The notes beneath the pieces were generated by a model that saw only the letters and a list, made by a program, of their open reading frames with translations, searched no databases and had not been told where the DNA came from. From contig NZ_FZNM01000008.1 of NCBI RefSeq assembly GCF_900188295.1, positions 62,001 through 126,000 of the forward strand: a stretch of DNA of 64,000 nucleotides, given 5' to 3'. Below, one piece after another: positions 8,824 to 17,541 of the stretch (its first letter is position 1; each line of letters opens with the position of its first letter). Position numbers and translations under genes: made by a program. The DNA is from Paracoccus sediminis. Its GTDB lineage: Bacteria; Pseudomonadota; Alphaproteobacteria; Rhodobacterales; Rhodobacteraceae.

Positions 8824-10913
8824 CCCACCTCGATGGTGCCGACCAGCCGCAGCTCGGCGCCGGGGTCGATTTCTTCCAGCCCCAGGACCGGCAGGGCGAT
8901 GCCGTTCGACCCCAGGACTGCGCGCAGCATCCGCCGCCGATGATCGGGGGCCACGACCACGGTCTGCAAGGCAGGCTCGACCGACGCCATGGCGCGGCGC
9001 GCGGCGTCCAGCAGCTTGCGCGACAGGGCGGGCGTCATGGCGCCGCCGCCCGCGCGGCCCGTTTCCTGGTCGGCGCGGACGAACTCGGCCTCCCATGCGG
9101 GGTGCAGTTGCAGGGCGGAAATGCCGCCGGCGAGATCGGAATATTGCTGGGTGATCTGGCCGCGCAGACGCTTGCGGACCAGCTCATAGACGGTCTCGAT
9201 CGACTCGATCCCCCGGAATTCGGCCATCGCGTCGACGATCAGCGGCAGGTTTCGGATCGAGACCTTTTCGTCCAGCAGCGCCCGCAGCACCGCCAGCAGC
9301 GTTTCGGGCGAAACCTTGTCGGGGATCATGCCGTCGAAATAGCGCCGGTTGCGTTCGGCGCGGCCAGGATCGGAAAGGGTCTTCAGCTCTTCGATCTGGC
9401 GCTGCATGGCGCCCAGCGTCAGCAGCGCGGACAGGTTGGCCTTCACGACCTCCATCAGGTGGGTGGACAGGACCTCCATCGGGGTGACGACGGTGGCGCC
9501 CTGGGTCGCGGCCTCGTCCTGGGTGCTGCGGTCGATCCAGCGGGCGGGGCTGAGATAGACGGGCTCTCGGACCGCATCGCCCGGCAAGCCTTGCAGAACG
9601 TGGTCGGGTCCAAGCGCCAGGATGCCGCCGGGGCGCAGGCTGCCGCGGCCGCGCACGACGCCATGGATGCGGATCTGATAATCGCCGGGATGCAGATCGT
9701 CGGTGTCGGTGATCCGCACGTCGGGCAGGATCAGCCCATAGGCGCGCGCGATGTGGATGCGCAGGTTGGTGATGCGGCTGCCCAGGCCGCGCGCCTGGTC
9801 CAGCGCGATCAGCACCAGGTCGGTGCCGATCTCGACGCTGATCTCGTCGGTGTCCAGAACGTCGCCGATCCGCGCGGCGGGGCGGGGGGCGTTTGATTCG
9901 GCCGGGACGGCGGGGTCGGCGTGGGCCGCGGCAAGGGCGCCGCGATGCAGCCGCCAGCCGCCGAACGCCATGGCGCCCGCGATGGCCAGAAACAGCAGGC
10001 GCGGCATCCCCGGCACAAACGACATCATCAGCATCGCCGCCGCCACGACCGAGGCGGGCTGCCAGCCGCGAATCAACTGGCTGGACAAAAGCCGGGTGGT
10101 GGTGTCGGTCGCGCCCCCGCGCGACAACAGCAGGGCCGCCGCCATCGAGGTGATGACCGCCGGGATCTGGCCCACCAGCCCGTCGCCGATCGTCAGGTGG
10201 GAATAGGTCGCCATCGCCTCGCCCACCGGCATCCCGTAAGACACGATGCCGATGCCGAGGCCGACCAGCAGGTTGACCAGCGTGATGATGATGCCGGCCA
10301 CCGCATCGCCCTTGACGAATTTCGATGCCCCGTCCAGCGACCCGAAGAAGCTGATCTCCTGCTGGTCGCGCAGGCGGCGGTTCTTGGCCTCCTGGTGGTC
10401 GATGGCGCCGGCGTTCAGGTCGGCGTCGATGGCCAGCTGCTTACCGGGCAGCGAATCCAGCGCGAACCGCGCCGCGACCTCGGCCATGCGGCCCGAGCCT
10501 TTGGTGATGACGACGAAGTTCACGATGGAGATAACGGCAAAGACCGTCAGCCCCACCATCAGCGACCCGCCAGCGACGAAGCTGGCAAAACCGTCGATGA
10601 TCTGGCCCGCCGCCTCGGTGCCGGTATGGCCCTGCGTCAGGATCAGCCGGGTCGAGGACACGTTGAGCGCCAGCCGGATCACCAGCGTCAGCAGCAGCAG
10701 GATCGGAAAGGCCTGGAAATCGGTGGGCCTGTCCACCAGCGAAGCCATGACCAGCACCAGGACCGCCGCCGCGATGGACAGCGCAAAGCCGAAATCCAGC
10801 ACCGAAGGCGGCAGCGGAATGACCATCGACAGGACGATCAGGACCAACCCCCCGGTCACAAGGACCGACGCGTCCAGGGATTTCAGCCGGCTGGCACGGA
10901 TGGCAGCGGTCAT
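8820..10913 (-). CDS. flhA: Flagellar export apparatus protein FlhA
   Basis: 697 residues, the usual size. About eight N-terminal membrane helices begin with DASVLVTGGLVLIVLSMVIP. The conserved cytoplasmic loop reads FVKGDAVAGIIITLVN at about 200-215. A large cytosolic domain that binds chaperone-substrate complexes makes up the C-terminal half. The start overlaps the stop of the small exported gene upstream (10910-10913), and the end overlaps fliR, so translation is coupled along the whole unit. Confidence 0.96.
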   Translation of the reverse strand: MTAAIRASRLKSLDASVLVTGGLVLIVLSMVIPLPPSVLDFGFALSIAAAVLVLVMASLVDRPTDFQAFPILLLLTLVIRLALNVSSTRLILTQGHTGTEAAGQIIDGFASFVAGGSLMVGLTVFAVISIVNFVVITKGSGRMAEVAARFALDSLPGKQLAIDADLNAGAIDHQEAKNRRLRDQQEISFFGSLDGASKFVKGDAVAGIIITLVNLLVGLGIGIVSYGMPVGEAMATYSHLTIGDGLVGQIPAVITSMAAALLLSRGGATDTTTRLLSSQLIRGWQPASVVAAAMLMMSFVPGMPRLLFLAIAGAMAFGGWRLHRGALAAAHADPAVPAESNAPRPAARIGDVLDTDEISVEIGTDLVLIALDQARGLGSRITNLRIHIARAYGLILPDVRITDTDDLHPGDYQIRIHGVVRGRGSLRPGGILALGPDHVLQGLPGDAVREPVYLSPARWIDRSTQDEAATQGATVVTPMEVLSTHLMEVVKANLSALLTLGAMQRQIEELKTLSDPGRAERNRRYFDGMIPDKVSPETLLAVLRALLDEKVSIRNLPLIVDAMAEFRGIESIETVYELVRKRLRGQITQQYSDLAGGISALQLHPAWEAEFVRADQETGRAGGGAMTPALSRKLLDAARRAMASVEPALQTVVVAPDHRRRMLRAVLGSNGIALPVLGLEEIDPGAELRLVGTIEVG

Positions 10914-11209
10914 TTCGCACCGGCATCGGCTGGATCCGCGGCAGCGGCGGGGGCGGGGTCCAGGATGTCGGGCAGCGCCCAGGCATCGCTGGTCAGAAGC
11001 CCGGACCGGCGCAGGAAGATCAGGGCTTGCAGCCGCGCTTCGGGCGGCATCGCCATCAGCCTGACGCGGTAATCGGGCGGCAGGGACTTGCCCTCCAGCA
11101 GCCAGCCGGTCGCGTCGGCGGCCAGGGCGGCCGCCTCGGGCAGCAGCGGCAGGTCGGCGGCGGCCGTGGCGGACAGCCCCACCGCCAGGATCAGCGTGCC
11201 GACCATCAT
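10910..11209 (-). CDS. Small exported protein between motA and flhA, function unknown
   Basis: 99 residues with a signal peptide at the start (MMVGTLILAVGLSATAAADL, cleavage near residue 19-20) and an Ala/Pro/Asp-rich C-terminus. The middle part (GKSLPPDYRVRLMAMPPEAR and ALIFLRRSGLL) is compact. It begins ATGATG: the first ATG overlaps the motA stop by 4 bp and its own stop overlaps flhA by 4 bp, so it is firmly inside the operon. I do not recognise the family. A periplasmic motor or export accessory role is an inference from context only. Confidence 0.65.
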   Translation of the reverse strand: MMVGTLILAVGLSATAAADLPLLPEAAALAADATGWLLEGKSLPPDYRVRLMAMPPEARLQALIFLRRSGLLTSDAWALPDILDPAPAAAADPADAGAK

Positions 11210-12072
11210 GCGGCCTTTTTCAGATCGCGCAGCGCCGCCTCGAGCGTGTTGAAACTGGGACGGACGTGATCGGGCACGGTCTGGCGGCCCACTTCGACGC
11301 ACAGGTTGGTGGCGTGCTGGTGGAGGCCCGCGATCAGCACCGACTTGATGACATCGAAAAAGGCCAGATCCTGCCGGATGACGCCACCCAGCCGCCCGGC
11401 CAGGGGGGCCACGAAGCCATAGGCCAGGAACACGCCCAGGAACGTGCCGACCAGGGCGCCGCCGATCATCTTGCCCAGCACGGCAGGGGGTTGGTCGATC
11501 GAACTCATGGTCTTGATGACGCCCAGCACGGCGGCGACGATGCCCAAGGCGGGCAGGGCGTCGGCCATGGTTTGCAGCGCGTGCGGCACATGCATCGCCT
11601 CCTCGCGCAGGGTGGCAAGGCGGCGGGACAGCATTTCCTCGACCTGATAGGGGTCGTCGTAGTTCAGGCTGGCCGACCGCAGCGTGTCGGCGATCAGCGA
11701 CACCACGTCATGATCGGCCAGCAGGCGCGGATAGGCGGTGAAGATCGCCGATTCCGCCGGATTTTCGATATGCTGTTCCAGCGCCACGGGATTTTCGCGC
11801 GCGATCTTCAAAAGCTGGAACATCAGGCACAGCACGTCCTGATGATCGGCTTCGGTCCATTTCGGTCCCTTGAAGGCCTTGATGATGCCGCCCAGCGTGC
11901 GTTTCAGCGTGTGGCTGTCGTTCGACAGCAGATAGGATCCGATCGCCGCGCCCGCGATCATCATCATCTCGAAGGGCAGCGAATACAGGATGACCCCCAT
12001 CTTGCCCCCGGCAAGGACGTACCCGCCAAAGACCATTGCAAAGGTAAGGACGATGCCGACAATGCCGAACAT
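11206..12072 (-). CDS. motA: Flagellar motor stator protein MotA
   Basis: 288-residue stator subunit that conducts ions together with MotB. The first helix reads VGIVLTFAMVFGGYVLAGG, the second helix is near LPFEMMMIAGAAIGSYLLS, and the paired C-terminal helices contain ALPALGIVAAVLGVIKTM with the conserved prolines, then FLGVFLAYGFVAPLA. The cytoplasmic loop between helices 2 and 3 carries the charged residues that contact FliG. motB is not adjacent and is not in the window. Confidence 0.95.
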   Translation of the reverse strand: MFGIVGIVLTFAMVFGGYVLAGGKMGVILYSLPFEMMMIAGAAIGSYLLSNDSHTLKRTLGGIIKAFKGPKWTEADHQDVLCLMFQLLKIARENPVALEQHIENPAESAIFTAYPRLLADHDVVSLIADTLRSASLNYDDPYQVEEMLSRRLATLREEAMHVPHALQTMADALPALGIVAAVLGVIKTMSSIDQPPAVLGKMIGGALVGTFLGVFLAYGFVAPLAGRLGGVIRQDLAFFDVIKSVLIAGLHQHATNLCVEVGRQTVPDHVRPSFNTLEAALRDLKKAA

Positions 12073-12081
12073 GGGTTTCTC

Positions 12082-12624
12082 CTAGTCGTTCTGGACGCTG
12101 CGCGCGCCCATCTGGGCGGTCAGCAGCGCCGCCTGGCGCGGCTCGACCGAGGCGATGATGCGGGCGCCGGTCTCGGGCTGGACGCGCATCAGGATTTCGG
12201 CGGCGAAGTCGGGGGGCAGGTTGGTCAGCACGGCGGCGGCCTCGGCGGGTTTCATCTGGTCGTACACCGCGACCAGCCGGTCGATGTCCGCGCGCACCTC
12301 GGACGACGCGGTGTCGCGGCGGGTCTGGAGGCCGGATTTCTGCTGGCGCAGTTCGGCCGCCCGCGCCTTGAGCGCGGCCTCGGCGGCGGCAAGCTCGGCC
12401 TTTCGGACGTCCAGAGCCTCCAGGTAGCGTTCGATCCGCAGGGCGCGGTCGCGCAATTCGGTCGCCAGGGCCACGGCCTCGGGAACGTCCGTACAGCCCT
12501 CGAGAAGGTTGCCGGATTCGGCGCGGGCCGCGAAGAAACGTCCCAGATCCCCGCCCTGCCACACCGCCGCCGCAGCGGGCAGGGCAAAGGCCAGCGTCAG
12601 GGCCGACAGCATCGATCTACGCAT
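12082..12624 (-). CDS. MotE-like flagellar protein (MgtE N-like domain)
   Basis: 180 residues. An N-terminal signal or membrane segment (SMLSALTLAFALPAAAA) is followed by a long coiled coil at about 60-120. The C-terminal domain (YDQMKPAEAAAVLTNLPPDF, then AAEILMRVQPETGARII) is the MgtE-intracellular-like module seen in MotE. In alphaproteobacteria MotE is a periplasmic chaperone for the motility protein MotC. It overlaps the upstream small gene by 8 bp and is 9 bp from motA. ATG 12612 is an alternative start that also leaves the signal segment. Confidence 0.82.
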   Translation of the reverse strand: MRRSMLSALTLAFALPAAAAVWQGGDLGRFFAARAESGNLLEGCTDVPEAVALATELRDRALRIERYLEALDVRKAELAAAEAALKARAAELRQQKSGLQTRRDTASSEVRADIDRLVAVYDQMKPAEAAAVLTNLPPDFAAEILMRVQPETGARIIASVEPRQAALLTAQMGARSVQND

Positions 12625-12976
12625 CGGCGACCACCACGCGCTTGCGCAGGCGACGCACCGGCGCGACGGCGGCGGGCAGGTCGGCCGGGGATTGGGCCAG
12701 GGTGATCTTCTGGCGCAGATCCCACAGCGCGCGTTCCGTGCGGGCGGCGGCGATCTCGCGCGACAGGGCCTCTCCGGCCTCGGTGGCTTCGGCTCTCGCG
12801 CCCCGGATCGCGCGGTCCAGCCGATCCACCTCGGCCGCCATCACGGCGATGGCTCCGCCCAAGCCTGTTTCCAGGTCGTTGAGCCTGCGCAGCCTGCGCG
12901 ACAGGATCATGCAAAAGGCGCCAAGGCCAAGCGACGCGGCCAGGAGCGTGGCCTGAAAGAGATATTCGGGGGTCAT
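12617..12976 (-). CDS. Small single-membrane-span protein between fliL and motE (DUF6468-like)
   Basis: 119 residues: one N-terminal hydrophobic helix (YLFQATLLAASLGLGAFCMI), then a coiled-coil-like helix (LNDLETGLGGAIAVMAAEVD and following), and a basic tail with PVRRLRKRVVV. Its ATG overlaps the fliL stop as ATGA. Small one-span proteins in this position, often named DUF6468, are common in alphaproteobacterial flagellar clusters. The family name is from memory and position, not from a search. Confidence 0.65.
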   Translation of the reverse strand: MTPEYLFQATLLAASLGLGAFCMILSRRLRRLNDLETGLGGAIAVMAAEVDRLDRAIRGARAEATEAGEALSREIAAARTERALWDLRQKITLAQSPADLPAAVAPVRRLRKRVVVADA

Positions 12977-13449
12977 CTGAACCGGAACTCCGTAATCAGC
13001 AGATCCTTGACGGCATCGGCTCCCAAGACATAGCGGGACCGGGTCACAAGCTCTGCCCGAATGATTTCCAGCACGCCGCGCTTGTCATAGGCGGCGGGGT
13101 CGATTCCGGACAGAAAGCCAGTGAAGGCATCCAGGATGCGCGGCATCAGGTGCGTCACCTCGGCCTGATGGGCGCTGTCGGTCTCGATGCTGGCGGAAAC
13201 GACAAGCTGGCGTCCAGACCCGCCGGGGATGTTCAGCTCGATGGGCGGAACGGTTACGAAGATCACCGCCGGGGCGGCGGACGCGTCCTCCTTGGGGGCC
13301 ATCAGGGCGGCGGGCGACCACAGCCCCAGATAGGTCGAGGCGAAACCGCCCCCGGCCAGCACCAGGGCAGCGAGGATCGGGATCAGCTTCTTCTTGCCGG
13401 ACGGCTTGGCGGGCGGGTCGAGCGCCGTGTCGGCAGTCGCATCGGTCAT
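12973..13449 (-). CDS. fliL: Flagellar basal-body-associated protein FliL
   Basis: 158 residues: a short cytoplasmic lead, one membrane helix after a KKK stretch (KKLIPILAALVLAGGGFAST), and a periplasmic domain with VIFVTVPPIELNIPG and the C-terminal RAELVTRSRYVLG-to-end region typical of FliL. The protein sits at the stator ring. ATG 13449 is chosen because GGAG lies 8 bases upstream; the frame is open to 13470, but those codons have no ribosome site. First gene of the leftward flagellar operon. Confidence 0.92.
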   Translation of the reverse strand: MTDATADTALDPPAKPSGKKKLIPILAALVLAGGGFASTYLGLWSPAALMAPKEDASAAPAVIFVTVPPIELNIPGGSGRQLVVSASIETDSAHQAEVTHLMPRILDAFTGFLSGIDPAAYDKRGVLEIIRAELVTRSRYVLGADAVKDLLITEFRFR

Positions 13450-13491
13450 GGTGATTCTCCGTCGTGACAAGACGGAATTAGCACCTCGCGA

Positions 13492-13506
13492 CTAACCAAA
13501 TCTTAA
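13492..13506. promoter_or_regulatory. CtrA-like box between divergent fliL and fliF
   Basis: CTAA-CCAAATC-TTAA matches the CtrA consensus TTAA-N7-TTAA at seven of eight positions. It lies in the 117-bp region between the divergent flagellar operons, 43 bp from the fliL start and 61 bp from the fliF start. In many Rhodobacteraceae, CtrA is needed for flagellar gene expression. The site would serve both directions. A short dyad (CGTC, 7 bases, GACG) is next to it. Confidence 0.5.
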
Positions 13507-13566
13507 TGCGGCCCATGTCATCAACGGCGGACAAGGGAACCTGACGCTGATTCGAAAGGGCCGGTT

Positions 13567-15138
13567 TTGCAAAAATTGCAGGACTATTGGACAGAGCGAA
13601 GCTCTCAACAGAAAGCCGTCCTGATGGCGGCCTTCGTGACAACCTTCCTGGCGATCGCCGGATTTTCCTGGGTGGCCAACCGCCCGTCGATGGGTCTGCT
13701 CTATGGCGGCCTGGACAGCGCCCAGGCGGGCGAGGTCGTGGCCGGGATCGAACGCGCGGGCGTCGCCTATGAGGTGCGCGGCGATTCGATCTGGGTCGAT
13801 TCGGCCAGCCGCGACAAGCTGCGCATGGATCTGGCCGCCCAGGGCCTGCCCGCCGCCGGAGGTGCCGGTTACGAGCTGCTGGACGGCATGTCGGGCTTTG
13901 GCACGACCTCGCAGATGTTCGACGCCGCCTATTGGCGCGCCAAGGAGGGGGAACTGGCCCGAACCATCTTGGCCCTGCCCAATGTCAAGACCGCGCGGGT
14001 CCACCTGGCCATCGAATCGGGCCGCGGCTATCGCCGCGACGGATCCAGCAGCGCATCCGTCACCATCGCCACCAACGGCCAGGCGATCGGCCGGGACCAG
14101 GCGGCGGCGCTGAAATACCTGATTTCATCAGGGGTGCCCGGCATGGCGCCCGAGGCGGTCACGGTCATCGACACCCGAACCGGGATCGTCGCCGCCGGAG
14201 AGGACAGCGCAGGCGCCGACCGGGCCGCCGAGATCAAGCGCAACGTGGAGCGGATCCTGGAACCCCATGTCGGCATCGGAAACGCCATTGTCGAACTGAA
14301 CCTGGATGTCGTCACGGAATCCGAGATGATGACCGAACAGCGTTTCGATCCCGACAGCCGGGCGCTGATTTCCCAAGTGACCGAGGAAACGACGGATCAA
14401 AGCAATTCGACCGGATCGGGCGCCGTCACCGCGGCCTCGAACCTGCCCGACGGCGATCAGGCCCAGGGCGATCGCAGCGAGGCGAACCGCCAGGAAACCC
14501 GCCAGCAGGCGAATTACGAAGTGACGCGCGTGACGCGAGAGGTGTCGCGCCAGCCCGGTTCCACCCGGCGGCTGACGGTCGCGGTCCTGGTCAACGGCGT
14601 TCCCGAAAAAGGCGCCGAGGGAGAGACGCAGATGGTTCCGCGCGGGCAGGCCGAACTGGACGTGCTGCGCGAGCTGGTGGCATCCGCCGTCGGATACGAC
14701 GAGGCGCGGGGCGACCAGATCACCGTCAAGTCGCTGCCCTTCGCGGGCTTGGGCGACGACGGCACCGCCGCGGTGCCCGGTTGGATGGACCGGCTGGAAC
14801 TGAACGGGCTGGCCCGGATCGGGCTGATCGGGCTGTTCGCCCTGGCGCTGGTGCTGCTGATCCTGCGCCCGGTCCTGAAAGGCCGCGCACCTCGCCCGGC
14901 GCTGGACGACAGCCGTCCGCCGCTGGACGCGCCCGCCCTGACCGGCACCATCGTTTCCCCCGCCGAGATGCAGGCCGAACCCGTTGCCGTGCAGCCCGCC
15001 GCCCCGGCCGCCCCCGAACATCTGGCCTTGCCGCCTGCCGATCCGGTCGCCCGGCTGCGCAACATGATGCGGGAACGTCATGACGAAAGCGTCAAGATCC
15101 TCAGCGGATGGATCGACAACAAGGAGAATGCGCATTGA
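13567..15138 (+). CDS. fliF: Flagellar MS-ring protein FliF
   Basis: 523 residues with a TTG start preceded by GAAAGGG at a suitable distance. The first membrane helix is at about 20-38 (VLMAAFVTTFLAIAGFSWVA). YscJ-like ring-building motifs follow (SMGLLYGGLD, ARVHLAIESGRGYRRDGS, then the FliF C domain with VTRVTREVSRQPGS). The second helix is at about 415-435 (LIGLFALALVLLILRPVL). The C-terminal tail RERHDESVKILSGWIDNKE is the FliG-binding peptide. fliG itself does not follow, which differs from the common fliF-fliG order. Confidence 0.95.
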   Translation: MQKLQDYWTERSSQQKAVLMAAFVTTFLAIAGFSWVANRPSMGLLYGGLDSAQAGEVVAGIERAGVAYEVRGDSIWVDSASRDKLRMDLAAQGLPAAGGAGYELLDGMSGFGTTSQMFDAAYWRAKEGELARTILALPNVKTARVHLAIESGRGYRRDGSSSASVTIATNGQAIGRDQAAALKYLISSGVPGMAPEAVTVIDTRTGIVAAGEDSAGADRAAEIKRNVERILEPHVGIGNAIVELNLDVVTESEMMTEQRFDPDSRALISQVTEETTDQSNSTGSGAVTAASNLPDGDQAQGDRSEANRQETRQQANYEVTRVTREVSRQPGSTRRLTVAVLVNGVPEKGAEGETQMVPRGQAELDVLRELVASAVGYDEARGDQITVKSLPFAGLGDDGTAAVPGWMDRLELNGLARIGLIGLFALALVLLILRPVLKGRAPRPALDDSRPPLDAPALTGTIVSPAEMQAEPVAVQPAAPAAPEHLALPPADPVARLRNMMRERHDESVKILSGWIDNKENAH

Positions 15139-15740
15139 GCCTCGCGGTGTTCAAACTGGAATCCTTCGGCGCCGCCGTGGCCGCGCAGGGGGCGGAACTG
15201 ACATTCACCCAGGATGCGTTGGACCAGGCCTATGCCGACGGGCTGGCCGACGGCGTCGCCCGGCAAGCCGACGACCAGGCCCGGACCCTGACCGCCGGGC
15301 TGGAACGCCTGGCCCGCGCCCTGGCCGACGACGAGGCGCGCCGGGACGCGTTGCGGCGCGAGGCGGCCGGCGCCCTGACGCCGATCCTGGTGCAGATCCT
15401 GGATTGCCTGGCCCCGGCCGCCCAGTCGCGCCGCCTGGAAGCCGCGCTGACCGAGGAACTGCTGCGCCTGTCGCGCTGCGCGACGCCGATGCGCGCCAGC
15501 ATCGCCTGCGGACCATCGTTGCGCGCGGTGGTGGACCGGTGCCTGGCCCATTGCGGCCTGGTCGGGATCGACGTCGCCGAAACCGAATCGGAACGCATTT
15601 CCTTGTCGCTGGGCGGCGGGCGGATCGAACTGGATCCGGCTTGTGTGGCCGACGGAATCCGCGCGCTGATCGGCGAAATCACCGGGCCTGGATCGACCGG
15701 GCCGAAACCTGATGGGGACGACATGTCATGGACGCACTGA
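15135..15740 (+). CDS. FliH-like flagellar export regulator (FlbE position)
   Basis: 201 residues with a TTG start at 15135 that overlaps the fliF stop as TTGA and has AAGGAG 8 bases upstream. Acidic, Ala/Leu-rich and largely helical at the N-terminus (QAYADGLADGVARQADDQAR). The compact C-terminal part (ESERISLSLGGGRIELDP) resembles the domain by which FliH binds FliN and the export ATPase FliI. Position between fliF and fliN matches flbE/fliH in related bacteria. Sequence similarity is weak, so the assignment rests largely on context. Confidence 0.72.
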   Translation: MSLAVFKLESFGAAVAAQGAELTFTQDALDQAYADGLADGVARQADDQARTLTAGLERLARALADDEARRDALRREAAGALTPILVQILDCLAPAAQSRRLEAALTEELLRLSRCATPMRASIACGPSLRAVVDRCLAHCGLVGIDVAETESERISLSLGGGRIELDPACVADGIRALIGEITGPGSTGPKPDGDDMSWTH

Positions 15741-15985
15741 CACACCTGATCGACACCGACGCCATCCAGGTCGAGGTGACGGTGCGGCTTGGCCGCACCC
15801 GCCAGACCGTGGCGCAACTGTCGGCGCTGCGGCCCGACGACATCCTGCTCTTGGACCAGGCCATCGACGAGGGGGTCGAGATCTGCGTGGGCGACAAGGT
15901 CATCGCGCGGGGCGAACTGACCACGGACGGCGCGGCCGAGGATCGGCTGTGCGTGCGCATCCTCCCCGTGCCCGGCGCGGCATGA
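15728..15985 (+). CDS. fliN: Flagellar motor switch protein FliN
   Basis: 85 residues, essentially one SpoA domain: VEVTVRLGRTRQTVAQLSAL, then LRPDDILLLDQAIDEGVEI, ending VRILPVPGAA. Together with FliM it forms the switch ring wall. The gene overlaps fliH by 13 bp and fliP by 4 bp. The length is that of the short FliN form. Confidence 0.92.
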   Translation: MDALTHLIDTDAIQVEVTVRLGRTRQTVAQLSALRPDDILLLDQAIDEGVEICVGDKVIARGELTTDGAAEDRLCVRILPVPGAA

Positions 15986-16710
15986 TCGGTCGCCTGACGC
16001 TGCTGGCGCTGCTGGTCCTGCCGGGCGCGGCCCTGGCCCAGGACGGTCTGGACCAGATTGCGGGCCAGATGGGCCAGGGCTTGGGCGCAGGCCTGGGCCA
16101 GAACGCGGTCCTGCTGGTGGCCGCGCTGACGGCCCTGTCGCTGGCACCCGGAATCGCCATCACGGTGACATGCTTTCCCTTCATCGTCACCGTGCTGTCG
16201 ATCCTGCGCCAGTCGATCGGGCTGCAATCCTCGCCCCCGAACATGCTGATCGTCGCCCTGGCGATGTTCCTGACCTGGTTCATCATGGATCCGGTGCTGC
16301 GCGAGGCCTGGGCCGTGGCGGGCGCCCCCTTGCAGGACGGCACCATCACCCTGGGCGAGGCGATCCGCCGCGGCATCGTGCCCTTTCAGCAGTTCATGGC
16401 CGCGCGCACCGATCCCGATACCCTGGCGGGCCTGGCCGAGATCGCGCCCGGCTCGGGCGACCGCAGCGGCCAGCTGTCGGTGTTGATCCCGTCATTCATG
16501 CTGTCGGAAATCCAGCGGGCCTTCGAGATCGGCTTCCTGATCGCCCTGCCGTTCCTCATCATCGACCTGGTGGTGTCGGCCGTTCTGATGGCGATGGGCA
16601 TGATGATGGTGCCGCCGGTCGTCGTGTCGCTGCCCTTCAAGCTGGCGTTTTTCGTCACGGTGGATGGCTGGTCGATGATCGCGGGGGCCTTGGTGCGCAG
16701 CTATCAGTGA
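15982..16710 (+). CDS. fliP: Flagellar export gate protein FliP
   Basis: 242 residues. A cleavable signal peptide at the start (LTLLALLVLPGAALAQD) is the known peculiarity of FliP. The conserved core has ITVTCFPFIVTVLSILRQSI, SPPNMLIVALAMFLTWF, FMLSEIQRAFEIGFLIALPF and MGMMMVPPVVVSLPFKLAFF. Last gene of the rightward flagellar unit. The ATG overlaps the fliN stop by 4 bp. Confidence 0.96.
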   Translation: MIGRLTLLALLVLPGAALAQDGLDQIAGQMGQGLGAGLGQNAVLLVAALTALSLAPGIAITVTCFPFIVTVLSILRQSIGLQSSPPNMLIVALAMFLTWFIMDPVLREAWAVAGAPLQDGTITLGEAIRRGIVPFQQFMAARTDPDTLAGLAEIAPGSGDRSGQLSVLIPSFMLSEIQRAFEIGFLIALPFLIIDLVVSAVLMAMGMMMVPPVVVSLPFKLAFFVTVDGWSMIAGALVRSYQ

Positions 16711-16824
16711 CACCGCCCGCTTGCGCGGCGGCGCCATTCCGGGGCAGATGCGCGCAGAACAAGCAGCGGAAGCCCTGGCAATGGCCTTGCGAACCGACGA
16801 ACCCCCCGCCGGGACCGGCACGGG

Positions 16825-17541
16825 ATGAGCATCGATCTGCACGATGTCGGCGTCACGCTGGCCGGGCGGCCGGTGCTGCGCGCAATATCCGCCGGGCTGA
16901 CCGAAGCACGGGTGGGGATCGTCGGGCGCAATGGGTCCGGCAAGACTACGCTGGCGCGGGTGATCGCAGGGCTGGTCGCGCCCGACCTGGGCAGGGCGCG
17001 GATCGGCGGGATCGACCTGGCGACGGACCGCCGCGCGGCCTTGGCGACCGTCGGAATCATTTTCCAGAATCCCGATCATCAGATCATCTTTCCCACGGTC
17101 CTCGAGGAAATCGCCTTTGGCTTGACCCAGCAGGGGCTGAGGGCCGCCGAAGCCGAAACCGCCGCCCGCGCCATGCTGGGCTGCTTCGGCAAGACGCATT
17201 GGGCAGGGGCCGCGACCCACAGCCTGTCCCAGGGGCAGAAACAGTTGCTGTGCCTGATGGCGGTCCTGGCGATGCGTCCCCGCGTGGTGGTGATGGACGA
17301 GCCATTCTCGGGCCTCGATATCCCCACGCGGATGCAGTTGACGCGCCATCTGGACGGCATCGCGGCGCAGATCGTCACCGTGACGCATGATCCCGACCAC
17401 CTGCACGGCTTTGACCGGGTTCTGTGGCTGGAGGGGGGCAGGCTGGTTGCCGACGGGCCGCCCGCCACGGTGCTGCCCGCCTTTGCCGCGCAGATGAGGG
17501 ATTGGGGGGAATCGGATGATCTCGCTCACCTCGCCGGTTGA
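16825..17541 (+). CDS. bioM: Biotin ECF transporter ATPase BioM
   Basis: 238-residue ABC ATPase. Walker A GRNGSGKTT is at 34-42, the Q-loop FQNPDHQIIFPTVLEEIAFG is typical of energy-coupling-factor ATPases, the signature LSQGQKQ is at 134-140, Walker B RVVVMDEP follows, and the switch His is in TVTHDPDH. It powers biotin uptake with BioN and BioY, the next two genes. It begins 114 bp after fliP, a stretch in which I see no clear promoter. It overlaps bioN by 26 bp. Confidence 0.92.
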   Translation: MSIDLHDVGVTLAGRPVLRAISAGLTEARVGIVGRNGSGKTTLARVIAGLVAPDLGRARIGGIDLATDRRAALATVGIIFQNPDHQIIFPTVLEEIAFGLTQQGLRAAEAETAARAMLGCFGKTHWAGAATHSLSQGQKQLLCLMAVLAMRPRVVVMDEPFSGLDIPTRMQLTRHLDGIAAQIVTVTHDPDHLHGFDRVLWLEGGRLVADGPPATVLPAFAAQMRDWGESDDLAHLAG

